DNA from: Holothuria scabra
Lineage: Eukaryota > Echinodermata > Holothuroidea > Aspidochirotida > Holothuriidae
Reading direction: 5' to 3'
Length of the DNA: 64,000 nucleotides
NCBI GenBank assembly: GCA_037179385.1
Contig: CM074179.1
Span: 75,877,719-75,941,718, forward strand
The notes under the pieces are model-generated. The model saw only the letters and a list, made by a program, of their open reading frames with translations. It searched no databases and had not been told where the DNA came from. Below are positions 18,684 through 29,867 of this stretch, piece after piece; position 1 is the stretch's first letter; every line of letters starts with the position of its first letter. A program made the translations under genes and the position numbers.

Positions 18684-21069
18684 CAAGGGTAGATCTCATG
18701 GCCCTACAAGATCAAATGAGAGCAAAAATGTTGCAACAGGAAGAGTTGGTAATTCCACCGGGGCCGGGGTGGCGGACAAGTCAACAGGGGCCCAGTCAGA
18801 GGCCAGGGTTATTCCCAATCAGGAAGGGGATAATGGTACTGGCAGGGTCTCAGAGACAGTGACTACTAAGCAAAATGGGATTAGTAATCATGCTCACCAA
18901 GGACAAAGGGGGAAACGTGTGTGCCTTCGAGCTGTGCCTGTTAAGGTGCGGGCACATGGTAGGGAGGTACAGACTTGGGCACTGTTAGATGACGGCAGTG
19001 ATGTTTCCTTATGTGAAAAGAGGTTGATGGATATGTTAGATCTAAAGGGTCGAAACACTACTTTCAATTTGAGAACAGTTATTGGTTGTAAGCAGGAAGC
19101 TGGAAGGGAGATTAGCTTAACTGTTATGGATTTGAAGGGAAATGAGTGTGTTGAGTTGCCAAATGTATGGACAGTGGATACCTTGCCTATAGACAAGGAT
19201 AGTTTGCCCTCCATAGAGGATACCCATAGCTGGCCTCATCTTTGTGACATTGAATTTCCTCCTATTGAAGAAGAAAGCATTATGCTACTTATTGGTAGTG
19301 ATGTACCAGAGGTTTTTTGGGTAATGGAAGAAAGGCGTGGTCGAAGGAAAGAACCATTTGCTGTTAGGTCATTGTTGGGCTGGACCCTTATGGGACCAGT
19401 AGGTCCTGGGAAGGGGACCCAGATGAATGTGCACCATGTTAGGTATGAAGATGATCTCTTGAGTCAACAAGTGGCAAAGTTTTGGGAAACAGATTTCGGG
19501 GATTCGGCCTTCAGTGAGGAAAAGGGGGAATCCCAGGAGGATCGCCGGGCAAGAGGAATTATGGAGGATTCTGTTAGAATAATTGAAGGTCATTATGAGC
19601 TAAGGTTGCCATGGCGATATTCCAAACCCAGCTTGCCTAATAATAGAGCCTTGGCTGAATCAAGATTGTCATTATTAAAAAGGCGCTTAGAGAAAAACCC
19701 AGAAATGAGAGAGAAATATGTGTCTGTTATTGATGAGTACATAAGTGAAGGGTTTGCTGAGCCAGTGTCACATAATGTTAAGTCTGATTCTGTGGTTGTG
19801 TCTGGGGAAGCACAAGGTGCAGCTAAGCCTAGTAGTGATCAAGAAGAAGAAACTGGGGAACAGGGTAACACGTTTGACAGTGTTGTGTGGTACTTACCAC
19901 ATCACCCAGTGACACACCCACAGAAACCAGGGAAGTTGCGTGTTGTATTTGACTGTGCCGCAAGGTTCAAGGGTCAGTCATTGAATGATTGTTTACTGCA
20001 AGGGCCAGACAACACAAATAGCTTGGTGGGGGTACTCTTAAGGTTTAGGCAACACCCAGTGGCCTTGGTATCAGATATTGAGGCCATGTTTCATCAGGTT
20101 GGGGTTGCAAGGGAAGATTGTGATGCACTGAGGTTTTTATGGTGGCCACAGGGAGACCTTTCCAGGGAACCTATTGATTACCGTATGGTGGTACATTTGT
20201 TTGGTGCTACCTCCTCCCCCAGTTGCGCGGGTTTTGCTCTTAGAAGGACTGCACTAGACAATCAGGATTATTTTGATAAGGAAACAGTTGAAACTGTTAT
20301 CCATAATTTTTATGTGGACGATTGTCTTAAGTTTACAGAGACTGCAGATAAGGCAATTAGGTTGTTTGACCAGTTGTGTAATCTCTTAAAGAGGGGTGGG
20401 TTCAGGCTCACTAAGTGGATAACTAACAACAAGGAAGTGTTGGCTATGATACCAGAGTCAGAAAGGGCTAAGTCTGTGGTTTCATTGGATCTAGACAATT
20501 TGCCAATGGAACGTACGCTGGGCGTACAGTGGAATGTAGATCAAGATTATTTCACATTTAATGTTGTTAGCAAGGTCAAACCATTGACAAGAAGAGGTGT
20601 ACTGGCAATTGTAAGCTCAATATACGACCCATTAGGGGTTGTTGGTCCTTATGTGTTAGTTGCAAAGTTGTTGTTGCAAGAAATAACCAGGCTAAAGCTT
20701 GGATGGGATGAAAGTATTCCTATGAATTTAGTTGTTAAGTGGAAGGAATGGGAAAATGATTTGCTATACTTGTCTAAAGTATCTGTGGATAGATGTTTTA
20801 AATGTCCTAGGTTAGGTAAGTTAGTGGCAGTGGAATTGCATACCTTCTGTGATGCATCTGAAAGTGGACATGCTGCTGTTTCATATCTGCGACTTGTGGA
20901 CATAAATGGGTATGTTCATTGTGCTTTTGTTATGGGAAAGACTAGGGTAAACCCCCTGAGGTTGGTTACTATTCCTCGTTTGGAATTGTCAGCAGCTTTA
21001 TTGGCTGTTAAGCTCAGTCAGGTTATTCAGGTTGAATTGGAGTACAAGTTCAGTGATATTTTTTATTGA
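18649..21069 (+). pseudogene. pol: BEL Pol: protease, reverse transcriptase, RNase H (first part)
   Basis: The 806-codon frame is +1 relative to gag, so a frameshift (programmed or mutational) is needed; the ATG at 18649 is probably not a true start. The protease has VQTWALLDDGSDVSLC (about 18968-19015). The RT region begins with LRVVFDCAARFKGQSLND and has VSDIEAMFHQV (motif A), LFGATSSPSCAGFAL and the catalytic box FYVDDCLKF (about 20307-20333). RNase H begins with LHTFCDASESGHAAVSY and PRLELSAALLAVKLS. TGA at 21067-21069 replaces a Trp expected before TDSASVL. Confidence 0.92.
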
Positions 21070-21828
21070 ACAGATTCAGCTTCAGTCTTACAATACCTAC
21101 AGAATGAGAGTAAAAGGTTTCATACCTTTATAGCAAATAGAGTTGCAAAGATACAAAGTGCAACAAAGCTTTCTCAGTGGTATTATGTGAAGTCAGGTCA
21201 AAATCCGGCCGATGAAGGTTCTAGAGGTTTGAAGGGTAAGGAGATGGCTGGTGATAATAAGTGGTTAAGGGGACCAGAGTTTCTCTGGCATGGTGTAGAT
21301 TGGGTAAAATTCCCAAAGGAGTACAGAATTGAGGGTGTGAGCCCCCGCCTAGAAGGCGACCCAGAAGTGAAGAATTCGGTTAAGGTGTGTAGTACTAAAG
21401 TAGAAGGGGTAATTGGGGCAAGAAGATTTATTGAGTGGTACCCTACTTGGAACAAATTACGAAGGGGTACTGCCTGGATGTTGCGTTTCATGATGTATCT
21501 TCAGGCAAAGTCAAAGGGTACATTAGGGGACTTGCCAAAGGGATTGTTAACTGTGGATGAAGTTCACGGGGCTGAACTTGCAATAGTCAAGTATGTGCAG
21601 AGGGATTCCATCCCTGAAGTACTATGTAAGCATTCTAAAGGGAATCTCAAGTCAATAGGGATGCACAAGTTAAACCCAGTCGTAGTAGAGGGTGTTGCTC
21701 GAGTCGGAGGTCGACTTAGTAATGCAAATGTGTCTGAAGATGTGAAGCATCCGGTCATACCTCCGAAGTGCCATCGGGTGACAGATCTAATTATTGTGTA
21801 TTTTCACCAGTTGGCTGGGCACTCGGGT
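21070..21828 (+). pseudogene. pol: BEL Pol: RNase H end and integrase N-terminus (broken)
   Basis: In the same frame as the RT, directly after the TGA: TDSASVLQYLQNES, GQNPADEGSRG (end of RNase H), then the connection region with RFIEWYPTWNKLRR. The start of the integrase zinc module follows: [20 protein letters not shown] and LAGHSG. Sequence normally found between HSG and the next Cys pair is missing at about 21823-21830, and the frame changes there. Confidence 0.88.
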
Positions 21829-22796
21829 GCAGGGGTAATGCTCCATTGTGTAAGCAACTAATGGCAGAGTTGCCGAGTGTTAGAGTTACTCCTGATAACC
21901 CTCCATTTTACAATACAGGAGTGGATTATTTTGGTCCTTTTTTCGTAAAGCAAGGGCGTTCTCATGTTAAGCGTTATGGATGCTTGTTTACTTGTCTCGC
22001 TATTCGAGCAGTGCATATCGAGATTTCTCACAGCCTAGATACAGATTCTTTTCTGAATGCTCTGAGGAGGTTTATTAGTAGAAGAGGGGCACCACAATCA
22101 ATTTATAGTGATAATGGTACAAATTTTGTTGGGGCTGAACGGGAACTAAAGGAAAATTTGGCAAACCTCAATCAGAGGAGTATTTCAAATGCGTTGGTTC
22201 AAAAGGGCATTCATTGGTATTTTAACCCACCGGCGGCCAGCCATATGGGTGGTGTATGGGAAAGGATGGTGAGATCAACACGTAGAATTTTTACTGCATT
22301 ACTGTCTGAACAGGTTGTGACAGATAAAGTTTTGTCAACTCTGATGGCAGAGGTAGAATGTATTTTGAACTCTAGGCCCTTGAGTAAACTTAGTGCAGAT
22401 CCGACAGACGAGGAGCCTTTAACGCCAAATCATTTGTTACTTATGCGTTCCAACCCAAGTTTACCCCCTGGTGTTTTTGAGCGTAGGGATGGGTATGGCC
22501 GCAGGAGGTGGCGCCAGGTCCAATACTTAGCGGATCAGTTTTGGCGGAGATGGTTGAGGGATTATTTACCCACTTTACAATTGAGGCAACGGTGGACGCG
22601 ACCTCAGCAAAATTTAGAAGCTGGAGACTTGGTGCTGGTGGTCGATGAAAATTTGCCTCGTCCAAAATGGCCGTTAGGAAGGGTCATAGCCACCCATCCG
22701 GGTAAGGATGGACTAGTACGCCAAGTTGAGGTAAAAATAGGCCCCAAAGTTTTCAGAAGGCCTATTGTTAAATTGTGTTTCTTGGAAAGACCATGA
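21829..22796 (+). pseudogene. pol: BEL integrase core and C-terminal domain
   Basis: The frame resumes in a new register with [20 protein letters not shown]. The catalytic core shows the first Asp in [11 protein letters not shown], the second in [17 protein letters not shown] and the Glu in [15 protein letters not shown], so the D,D,E triad is intact. The C-terminal domain ends with [19 protein letters not shown] and [16 protein letters not shown], typical of BEL. The ATG at 21768 belongs to a shadow of the upstream frame. The product cannot be joined to the upstream Pol without correcting the deletion. Confidence 0.92.
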
Positions 22797-23117
22797 ATGT
22801 AGTTATGTATGCAAAGGATTATGCATCCAAGTTATTATGTATGCACTATGGTACAGTAAGAGACCAAGTACAGTATTTGAGTTATATGCAAGGGTTATAT
22901 CCTCAAGTAAGGTTATATCCTACAGGTTTTCTTTAAGTTTGTCTAAGTTGTACTTGATTTTACTAATGATTTGGATTGATTTCGGTTCCTAATGATCTTG
23001 CTTGGTAAGGTTGTCCTTAGGTGGTATGCAGTACTAAGAAATATTGATATTTTGTAGTTGCCGCCCTTTTTTAAGGTGTGGGAATAATTACTCATTGGTA
23101 ATTCTTCGGGGCCGGGA
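22797..23117 (+). other. BEL 3' untranslated region
   Basis: 321 bases between the pol stop and the 3' LTR. The last bases, GGGGCCGGGA, are G-rich and sit where a polypurine tract is expected, although two C residues interrupt it. Confidence 0.7.
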
Positions 23118-23735
23118 TGTAGCGGCAACGATTCAGTACCCTGTTGTTTATATGTCATGCTCATATGTCATGTTATTGAATATGTATGAACTTATGAAGT
23201 GCACTTCAAGTTGAGGTCAAAGGTCATTGACGGGTTTCGCCTAAGCTTGTATTCAGGGTTTGTGACGGGTTTCCGCCCAATTCAGGGTTGCATGCTTTAC
23301 AGTAGTTTATGTATTGAAGGGTGGTTTACTTGTCGAGGAGGGCTGGAGAGTACAAGACGTTGTGTTGACACAGTTGTAGACTGTACTGTACCGATACTGC
23401 GTGTTATTTTTAGGGCCCCTACGTATTCTTACCGTATTTTACTTCCTTACTGTGCTGTTTATAAAGGACATATCATCTATAATTTGTGCCGTTTTGATCA
23501 TCGCTAAATACACCAATCATCAAACGAGAACTTTGATCTCTTTTGCATTCTTTTGGAGGTTACTTGTCCTAGGCCATAACCTTTGACACGGGAGTTCGAG
23601 TCACAACGATGCACTGCTGTCTTGTGGTAACTTACTGTGTGCGTTTCAAGTAAACATTCCTTCGCCATGGGGATTTGGGCAATTTGGCCTGGCCGGGACG
23701 TTCGGATAAAAATGTAGCAAGGTTAAAACGCTACA
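23118..23735 (+). repeat. BEL 3' LTR
   Basis: The same length as the 5' LTR (618 bp), with matching TGTAGCG...CGCTACA ends. The visible differences cluster in the middle (for example near 23314-23330 and 23492-23507). It is followed by GTGCC. Confidence 0.97.
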
Positions 23736-23740
23736 GTGCC

Positions 23741-24162
23741 CTTCTTTCGGGAGTTGTGACAGTATTGTAGTTTGATGAATATTATATAGTCTAGGCTTCC
23801 AAATTATTTGTGTAACGGGCTCAAGAAGATAAAACCTGCCTTGTGTGTGTGTAATAGCATGACGGTCAGAAGCTTCGAAATGACCAAGATCCTAATTCAT
23901 AACGTACAGAGTCAACGGTTTAAAGGTCGGTAGACCGCTACGCCAATCCACGTTACATCTAAAGTATAAGTCTACTGACTTTTTGAATCCTGTTCCGGAT
24001 ATGACTTAAAGAAACTATGGTTAGTGCAACAAAAATTGCACTATTTTACATTGCATATTAAATATTCCAAAAAAAATCCCCAAAGACCGGAAGCTAGCTT
24101 CCTCCCTGGACTAGTCCCCAAATGAAAATTTTGCCCAAGCTCGTGTGTGTAGATAGAGCAGT
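23741..24162. other. Intergenic, nothing recognised
   Basis: Short spacer between the BEL element and the foldback element; no ORF of note. Confidence 0.5.
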
Positions 24163-24490
24163 CCCAGCCAACATTCCCAGCTGGAGCCCAACTGGGTTTC
24201 AGCTGGGCTACTTTCTGGGCCCCAGCTGGGACCCATTCGTGTTTGTCAGGTGTTCCCACGTGGGACCCAACTGGGTCAGCCTTTCCCAGCTGATATCCAG
24301 ATGAAGTCCAGCTGGGCCCCACTTCAATAACTGAAGCCTAGCTCGGCTTCAGCTGAGCTTCAGCTGGTAAAGGCTAGCCCAGTTGGGTCCCACGTGGGAA
24401 CCTCTGACAAACACGAATGGGTCCTAGCTGGGGCCCAGCAAGTAGCCCAGCTGAAACCCAGTTGGGGTCCAGCTGGGCATGTTGGCTGGG
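24163..24490. mobile_element. Foldback MITE built on CCAGCTGG words
   Basis: The left arm begins CCCAGCCAACATTCCCAGCTGG; the right end, read on the minus strand, begins CCCAGCCAACATGCCCAGCTGG. The two arms of about 145 bp are inverted copies, including the ACACGAATGGGTCC/GGGACCCATTCGTGT segment, around a centre near 24325. CAGCTG palindromes recur through both arms. No clear target duplication beyond a possible GT. The minus-strand ORFs here are by-products of the repeat. Confidence 0.75.
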
Positions 24491-25059
24491 GTATATCATA
24501 AACATGGCAATGATGCCCCCTTCCCCAATGATTCACATTTTGACGTTCCCCTGTCTGGGTCAATTCCACATCGGTTAACATATCAATTGAACTACGCCTG
24601 TTTCTTTCCCTCCTCATTGCAAGATGCAGTTGCGCCAATTCAAGAAATCGTCTAGCCATACTTTTACGTCAGAGTCAATCGTAGCATTGAAGGATGAAGA
24701 AGTAAGTTGTCAACTAGTGACTTAAAAGTGCCCAGGATCTCCTCTAAAGTTAGCATATAACTTAGCAGCCAACTAAGCTTGGCATTTTATGAATAACAAT
24801 TAGCATCCAACTAGTCAAAGGAAAAATAAGTTGGGGATCTCCCTCCCTGACAAATAAATGCTTGCAGTGATCTTAGTTAATTACCACAACCTAGTAGTAT
24901 CCCTAGCAGGGTTTTTATAAAGAGCAGTCAACTATAGAGCATGCAACTATAGACTTAGCAGCCTGCTAAGACCTAATTGGTTGCTAAGCTTTTATGAATA
25001 TCGGCCCAGCTGGTACCTTTAAATCCCCTTATCATCCCCTTACCATCCCCTTACCATAC
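24491..25059. other. Degenerate repeat-like sequence, no gene
   Basis: Two loosely similar blocks (about 24760-24810 and 24955-25000) share TTAGCAGCC, CTAAG and TTTATGAATA words, suggesting an old repeat. Confidence 0.4.
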
Positions 25060-25290
25060 TGCAACAGTTTATAACGTACAACTTTAGAGTAAAGGGGACA
25101 AGGGACAAGCTTGTCTAACACCACGAGTAATATTAATCTTATCAGAGATATTTTTATGGATCCGTTGACATTTCTATATAAAATAGAAATCCATCTTATA
25201 AAGTTATTCACTAAACCCCCAAACTGTGAAATACCATTAATTAAAATGCCAGAGTGAAACTCGTCAAAACCCATCTCTTGATCAATTAAG
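25060..25290 (-). pseudogene. LINE reverse transcriptase fragment
   Basis: On the minus strand NNFIRWISILYRNVNGSIKI matches the RT segment before the active site of L1/Tx1-like LINEs. It is followed, after a frame change, by ITRGVRQACPLSPLL, the conserved box found in these RTs, and then a stop. The YADD box is not visible. This is a short, old fragment. Confidence 0.6.
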
Positions 25291-25781
25291 AGTTAAACTG
25301 AACAACGCCCCCTTTTTTATTTGTGTGCGGTCAATAATAGTCACGTAACGAAATCCAATTACTATGAATTGAACAACCAAGAATTGCACAAGAATACCAG
25401 GCGCCATGTTTTTTTGGTGTGTGCTTGAGACAAGAATAACCTTTGTAAGAGTAAAGTGGTAAATCCAACGTATTTTCCTAACGTTCGTCAGTGTTCTTTC
25501 TCTTAGAGTAGAAATAGCTATAATCAGAAAGCCGAAAAGCTGAGGGATTCCTTGCCGATGAGATGAAAGTTTTTCTCAGATTGAAAGTGCTTCATAATGT
25601 ACCCACGAAGAATACAAACTTCCTACATTGAGATATCATGTAAATCCACATCCACATATAATGAGTGACATTTTGCAGTATTATCCAACACTTCAACCAC
25701 GAGAAATTTTGTAAACATGGTATTAAGACTTTGACCCCTTGTACGAGGCATTATGTAATCAATATGAACAACCCATATAAC

Positions 25782-25970
25782 TCAAACTCCTGTTTCCTCC
25801 AAAATTCGGGGGCTCTCCAGCAATATATTGCTGAAATTCAGTGAACATTTCTCAAGTTTTTCATTGCACAATGATAATCGTGTTTGTTCTATTTGGCGTG
25901 AAAATTCAGTCAAGTCCTTGACTAAGTCATTGAATCCAGGGAATAAAGTTGGATACACCTGGTCACTCAA
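25782..25970 (-). CDS. Unidentified ORF, possible exon
   Basis: The minus-strand frame includes DQVYPTLFPGFNDLVKDLTE and ends at 25782. Its composition is protein-like and amphipathic, but I do not recognise the family, and no clear splice pair was established. A 16-bp tandem repeat overlaps its start. Confidence 0.2.
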   Translation of the reverse strand: MSDQVYPTLFPGFNDLVKDLTEFSRQIEQTRLSLCNEKLEKCSLNFSNILLESPRILEETGV

Positions 25971-26018
25971 GAATTTTATGGCTCAAGAATTTTATGGCTC
26001 AAGGATTTTATGGCTCAA
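25965..26018. repeat. 16-bp tandem repeat, about 3.4 copies
   Basis: The unit GCTCAAGAATTTTATG repeats with one or two substitutions. Confidence 0.9.
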
Positions 26019-26119
26019 CCTCGAGAAAAATCTGAGCCATTTGAACAAAACTGGAGGGGTTCTTCTCTGGAAAATGCTGGCTAGTACGGGGAATGCTCCT
26101 TTTTGGTTTAAGTAGCCGC

Positions 26120-29100
26120 TCTCCTTCTCTTCAGGTAAAACCTTGAGGGGGACCGCGGAATGCAAAGTAGGAAGTGACTATCATGCTCATACTAAAGTTG
26201 GTAGCCAATGACTGACTACAAACGTGCTATTGCCGTATCTACAACCACGTATGCTTTCGTCCTAACACGTGTAACGATAGATAGTCGATAGTCTTATATT
26301 GAAGCAGAAGACGATTAACTTTGGGTGTCTTTCTTGCGACGTCTCAAAGTTGTTATTATTAATTTCTAGAGTATGTGGTACTTGGAATGTGAGAAGTACC
26401 CCCCCCCCCCCAAATGAATTTCAGTTAAGGAAAATAATCTAGGTCAACATCATTTCAAACATGCTTAGAAATTTTTCTTTTTTAGGGCCGATTTTAGAAT
26501 TATCACACTAAAGTGAGAATACCTTATACTACAGTCGAAGAGCCCACAAGCGATGATTTGTAACAGTTGTTTTGTTGGTAGGAAGAGGAATTTTACTGCT
26601 AAAAAGAGACGCTTGCTAATTCATTACTCTAAGACAACAAAGCAACCAAGTTTCTAACATATGTATTAATACTAAGTGAATCCAAATTGTGGACCCCAAT
26701 TTTTCGAAACACCTAAAATAACTTCCACAACTTGCATGTTTATAGTTACATTTTAAATATCCAACCTGTGTGGAAATGTGATATTCTGTCTTCCAAGAAC
26801 CGCCAGCCTCTTGCAGTAATGTGTGTGATGTAACTTTCAGGGTATTTAGCATTAAGTAAGTTAATTGGCACAGGAACCTTTTACAAGTACTGTAGAATAC
26901 AGTAGATATCGTAACGTTAGACACCTATAATTAGTTTACTTAAGAGTTAGAACGTTTGATTTAGAACATTTTAAAATATCCTATAAACTAAATGTTCAAG
27001 TTTTGTCACATATTATTGTAATTGAAACCCAGCGTAAAAGTTAAAAACTTAGACTTCCATTAGCCTAATTACAGTAGGCCTACCCTAGCCTAATTAAGAC
27101 TTGAATGAATATTAAGAAGCTTGCACTGTACAATTAAAATACGAACCTACAGCATACTAGCCTAGGCCTCGGCCTAAATAGAAGTACTTAACAGTTCGGC
27201 CTAACATTAGAAGGCTATGTAACTTAGGTGTATTCCGACTCAAAGCTAGGTTGCTGCCAGCAAGCAAGAGATGTAGCCTAGCCTAATTGGTTTTCCTCAA
27301 TCAGCCATACAGTGTAACTTGGTGACAGTCATACATTTCATTCTGCCAATTGCTTGTACTAGGTTGTAGATGGAACGTGTTTTAGTCATGGATGACCTTT
27401 GTTAAAACTTTCTATCATTCCCTGTAACTTAATGCAAACCTTGACTGAGCTGAACAGCGTTAAATAGTTATTATTGTCAACTGTTGGCACTAGGGTGACA
27501 AGGATTAACATTGGATTGATAAAAGTTAATTATATTTGCCTACCCCTTTTTTAACTGTAAAAGTCTCTTTATTTATATGCATGGTAAAACTCCTCACACT
27601 GGATTTCATACCTAATAATTTATATAACAGACAACCCCTCCCTTACTTACATGCTGTTTTTAAACAGTTGTGACACACGTAAGTTTTTATCTCGAGAAGT
27701 TGTCATAAGTGGGATGTATTGCTTCAGTGGTGTTTGTCAGATGTCGTAGAGAAAAGCTTCCCAGACATTACATTATTTTTCGTAGACACTTGTATTCTGT
27801 TTTATTGTTATTGTCTTTTAGATTGCCAGTGCTAAAAGTTTTATAGACAGCTTGGTACTAAACGTTGCTGCTTCTAATACAATTGCCACACACAATCACA
27901 GTAGCATTCCCAACTAACATAGAAATCAGCTTCGTGGAGAATTGTTACAAGTAAGATATTGCTTAAGAGTTGTTTGTGAGGTGTCGTAGAGAAAAGCTTA
28001 ATGGAGATTAACACATTACTTTTCATAGACAGTTGTTTCAGGTGAAAAGTTTTTGTTGTACTCGGAAGCAATAACCTGCTTTTTCTCAGTAGTTCCCCAC
28101 AAAGAGAGCAACACTCAACTATTCTTCGCTTTCATAACTTCAAATATTTCTCAAAAAGGCAAACAGAATACCCTTTCGGAAAACAATCATTGTTACTTAA
28201 GTTTTGATTCTTAAGCATGCCAGTCTGCGAAGTTCTTTCTCAAACTCTTTTCACACGTTCAGTGGTAATGCACCATGATAGTTGAACAGATTCATATAAT
28301 TCTGACGAAGAGTATTTGGAAGCGACTATAGAGGGCGCTTTACCTCATTTAGAACTAGTAGGTGCCAATGCATACTCCCCGGAAAGTAAGGGGCTTTCGC
28401 AGGAATCAGGGACCGATACTTTGTAGTTACTAGTGTTGCCATTGTACGTGCACCAATGAGACCTACACAACGTTTCATGAACTTATTTATCCCGTTCACA
28501 ATTCCTGTGGGCATATATACCCGAAGCTTGCAAAAGATGTTGAATTTAAAGGAGAAGGCAACTCTAGCTTTTTCTACCTAAAGACTACCATTTTAACGTT
28601 TGCTCTTTCCAAATGAAGCCCAAAAGAGTTTTTCAAGCACTCATTTCAAACTTAAAAATTGATTTTTAAGTAGCTGCTGGTCCGCGCCATCGTTTTTTGA
28701 AATTCACCAGTTCTCGGATGTACAATGACGAAAGCGAGCCACATGTCACATTTCAACAGAAAAGTTACTAACCAACATGAACTATTTACAATTGCACACA
28801 TATGACATAACACATCTTCTGAATTTCCCTTGAAAAAGGGGATAAAATTACTAACTATGATTTAAATTATTCTCATCATACATTTATATAGCGAAATAGC
28901 AAGCGCCAGCCTCATTAGGCCTATGTGAGGTCCTAACAATCTTTTGAGATGGCAAAGCTGTCGGCAATGCTATCTAGTCCTCGTAAACATAATTTCAAGG
29001 CTATGGTGGGTATAAACAGACTTTATTGCCCCTGGGAAGGCTCAGACCCTTTTTTATACATCCCTTCAGTTTGTGGAATAGTGCACACGCCATGTACAAT

Positions 29101-29679
29101 GACTGGGAAATCGTATAACTTACTATGTGGCTAGTTTACGTCATATTAAAGCGCCCTCATTTTTTGAAAACCAGCAAATGGCTACGAACATAATGGGGAT
29201 TCATTAGGGAAGAAATATAATTGAAAAATTCATAAAAAATTGGAACTATACTGATTCGATTAGCTTTTTTCAGAAGATGGGTTAGAATTGTGGTCTCTAC
29301 TAGCTGATAGGTGTAAAATCGGTTGGTTGACTTCTTCTTTAAAAGGGGGCTTTGAAAAATAACTAGTTATTACGGTAACGACTTCAAAGAAAACATTGAA
29401 GCATATGAGGAACAGTTGCACTCAAAACGCGCCAAAGCCGCCAAACAGTATCCCCACAACCAGAAATACAGCGACATTCGTCTCGTTGCCTCGAGGTCGT
29501 GGCGGATTCACTGCAAGTTCAACAGTGAAGCGTCAACGACGGTTTCCGGCTTTGTCTGGAGCCAAAAACGGCTAAATGCCAAACACTCATAGGCAAAGTG
29601 ACATGGTGACAAGTGACCAGTTGCCTTTTACGACAGTAATAGGAACTACATGTTTTTAATTGAACTAAAACTGACCTAC
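26120..29679. other. Gene-poor region, nothing recognised
   Basis: AT-rich with a C-run at 26400-26411 and many TAGGCCTA-type words at 27060-27190. Two similar blocks (about 27690-27760 and 27940-28030) share TGTTTGT..GTCGTAGAGAAAAGCTT, an old duplicate. Small ORFs at 26616-26924 and 28326-28514 (minus) are not recognised. Confidence 0.5.
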
Positions 29680-29867
29680 CTGAAGGAAATCATTTTCGCA
29701 ATTTAAAGACGCCTCCAAGTCAAATTCGTGGATAGTAAGTTCGATGACCTTGTCCGATGGCGCTTCAATTGTCCAAGTGCAGTTTACATTAGCAGGATAT
29801 TCACTTGGGAAACCAGGCGATGTTATCTCTCCGCTTCCTCCAGATACAGTCCCACCACATGTGGTAC
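29680..29867 (-). CDS. CUB-domain exon of a host gene
   Basis: On the minus strand an acceptor (TTTTATCAG) precedes and a donor (CTTCAG|GTAGGT) follows a 188-base exon, phase 2 in and phase 0 out. The 62 complete codons carry the first half of a CUB domain: TCGGTVSGGSGEITSPGFP, then SEYPANVNCTWTIEAP, and VIELTIHEFDLE...C with a following D. Conserved Cys, the PGFP-x-x-YP turn, N-C-x-W and the hydrophobic IxLxxxxFxL pattern are all present. CUB domains are extracellular ligand- or protein-binding modules. The rest of the domain should lie in another exon at lower coordinates, which I could not find. This is the best candidate for host coding sequence in the window. Confidence 0.8.

Larger units (their letters stand above)
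15940..23735 (+). mobile_element. BEL/Pao LTR retrotransposon, near full length but defective
   Basis: The element is 7,796 bp with two 618-bp LTRs, 5-bp target duplications (GTGCC) and gag-pol between. Pol order is protease, RT, RNase H, integrase, as in BEL/Pao. I count about eight mismatches between the LTRs by eye (roughly 98.7% identity), so the insertion is fairly young. The coding region has two in-frame stops (18300, 21067), a frame change at the gag-pol boundary and a deletion in the integrase zinc-binding module near 21825. Confidence 0.97.

Noticed and set aside
24041..24659. Pro/Gly/Trp-rich minus-strand ORFs
   Set aside because: They are by-products of the CAGCTGG foldback repeat.
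29400..29590. Second half of the CUB domain downstream of the exon
   Set aside because: No frame with the expected Cys spacing and GF-x-A-x-Y end on the minus strand; a plus-strand GGFTASSTV is on the wrong strand.
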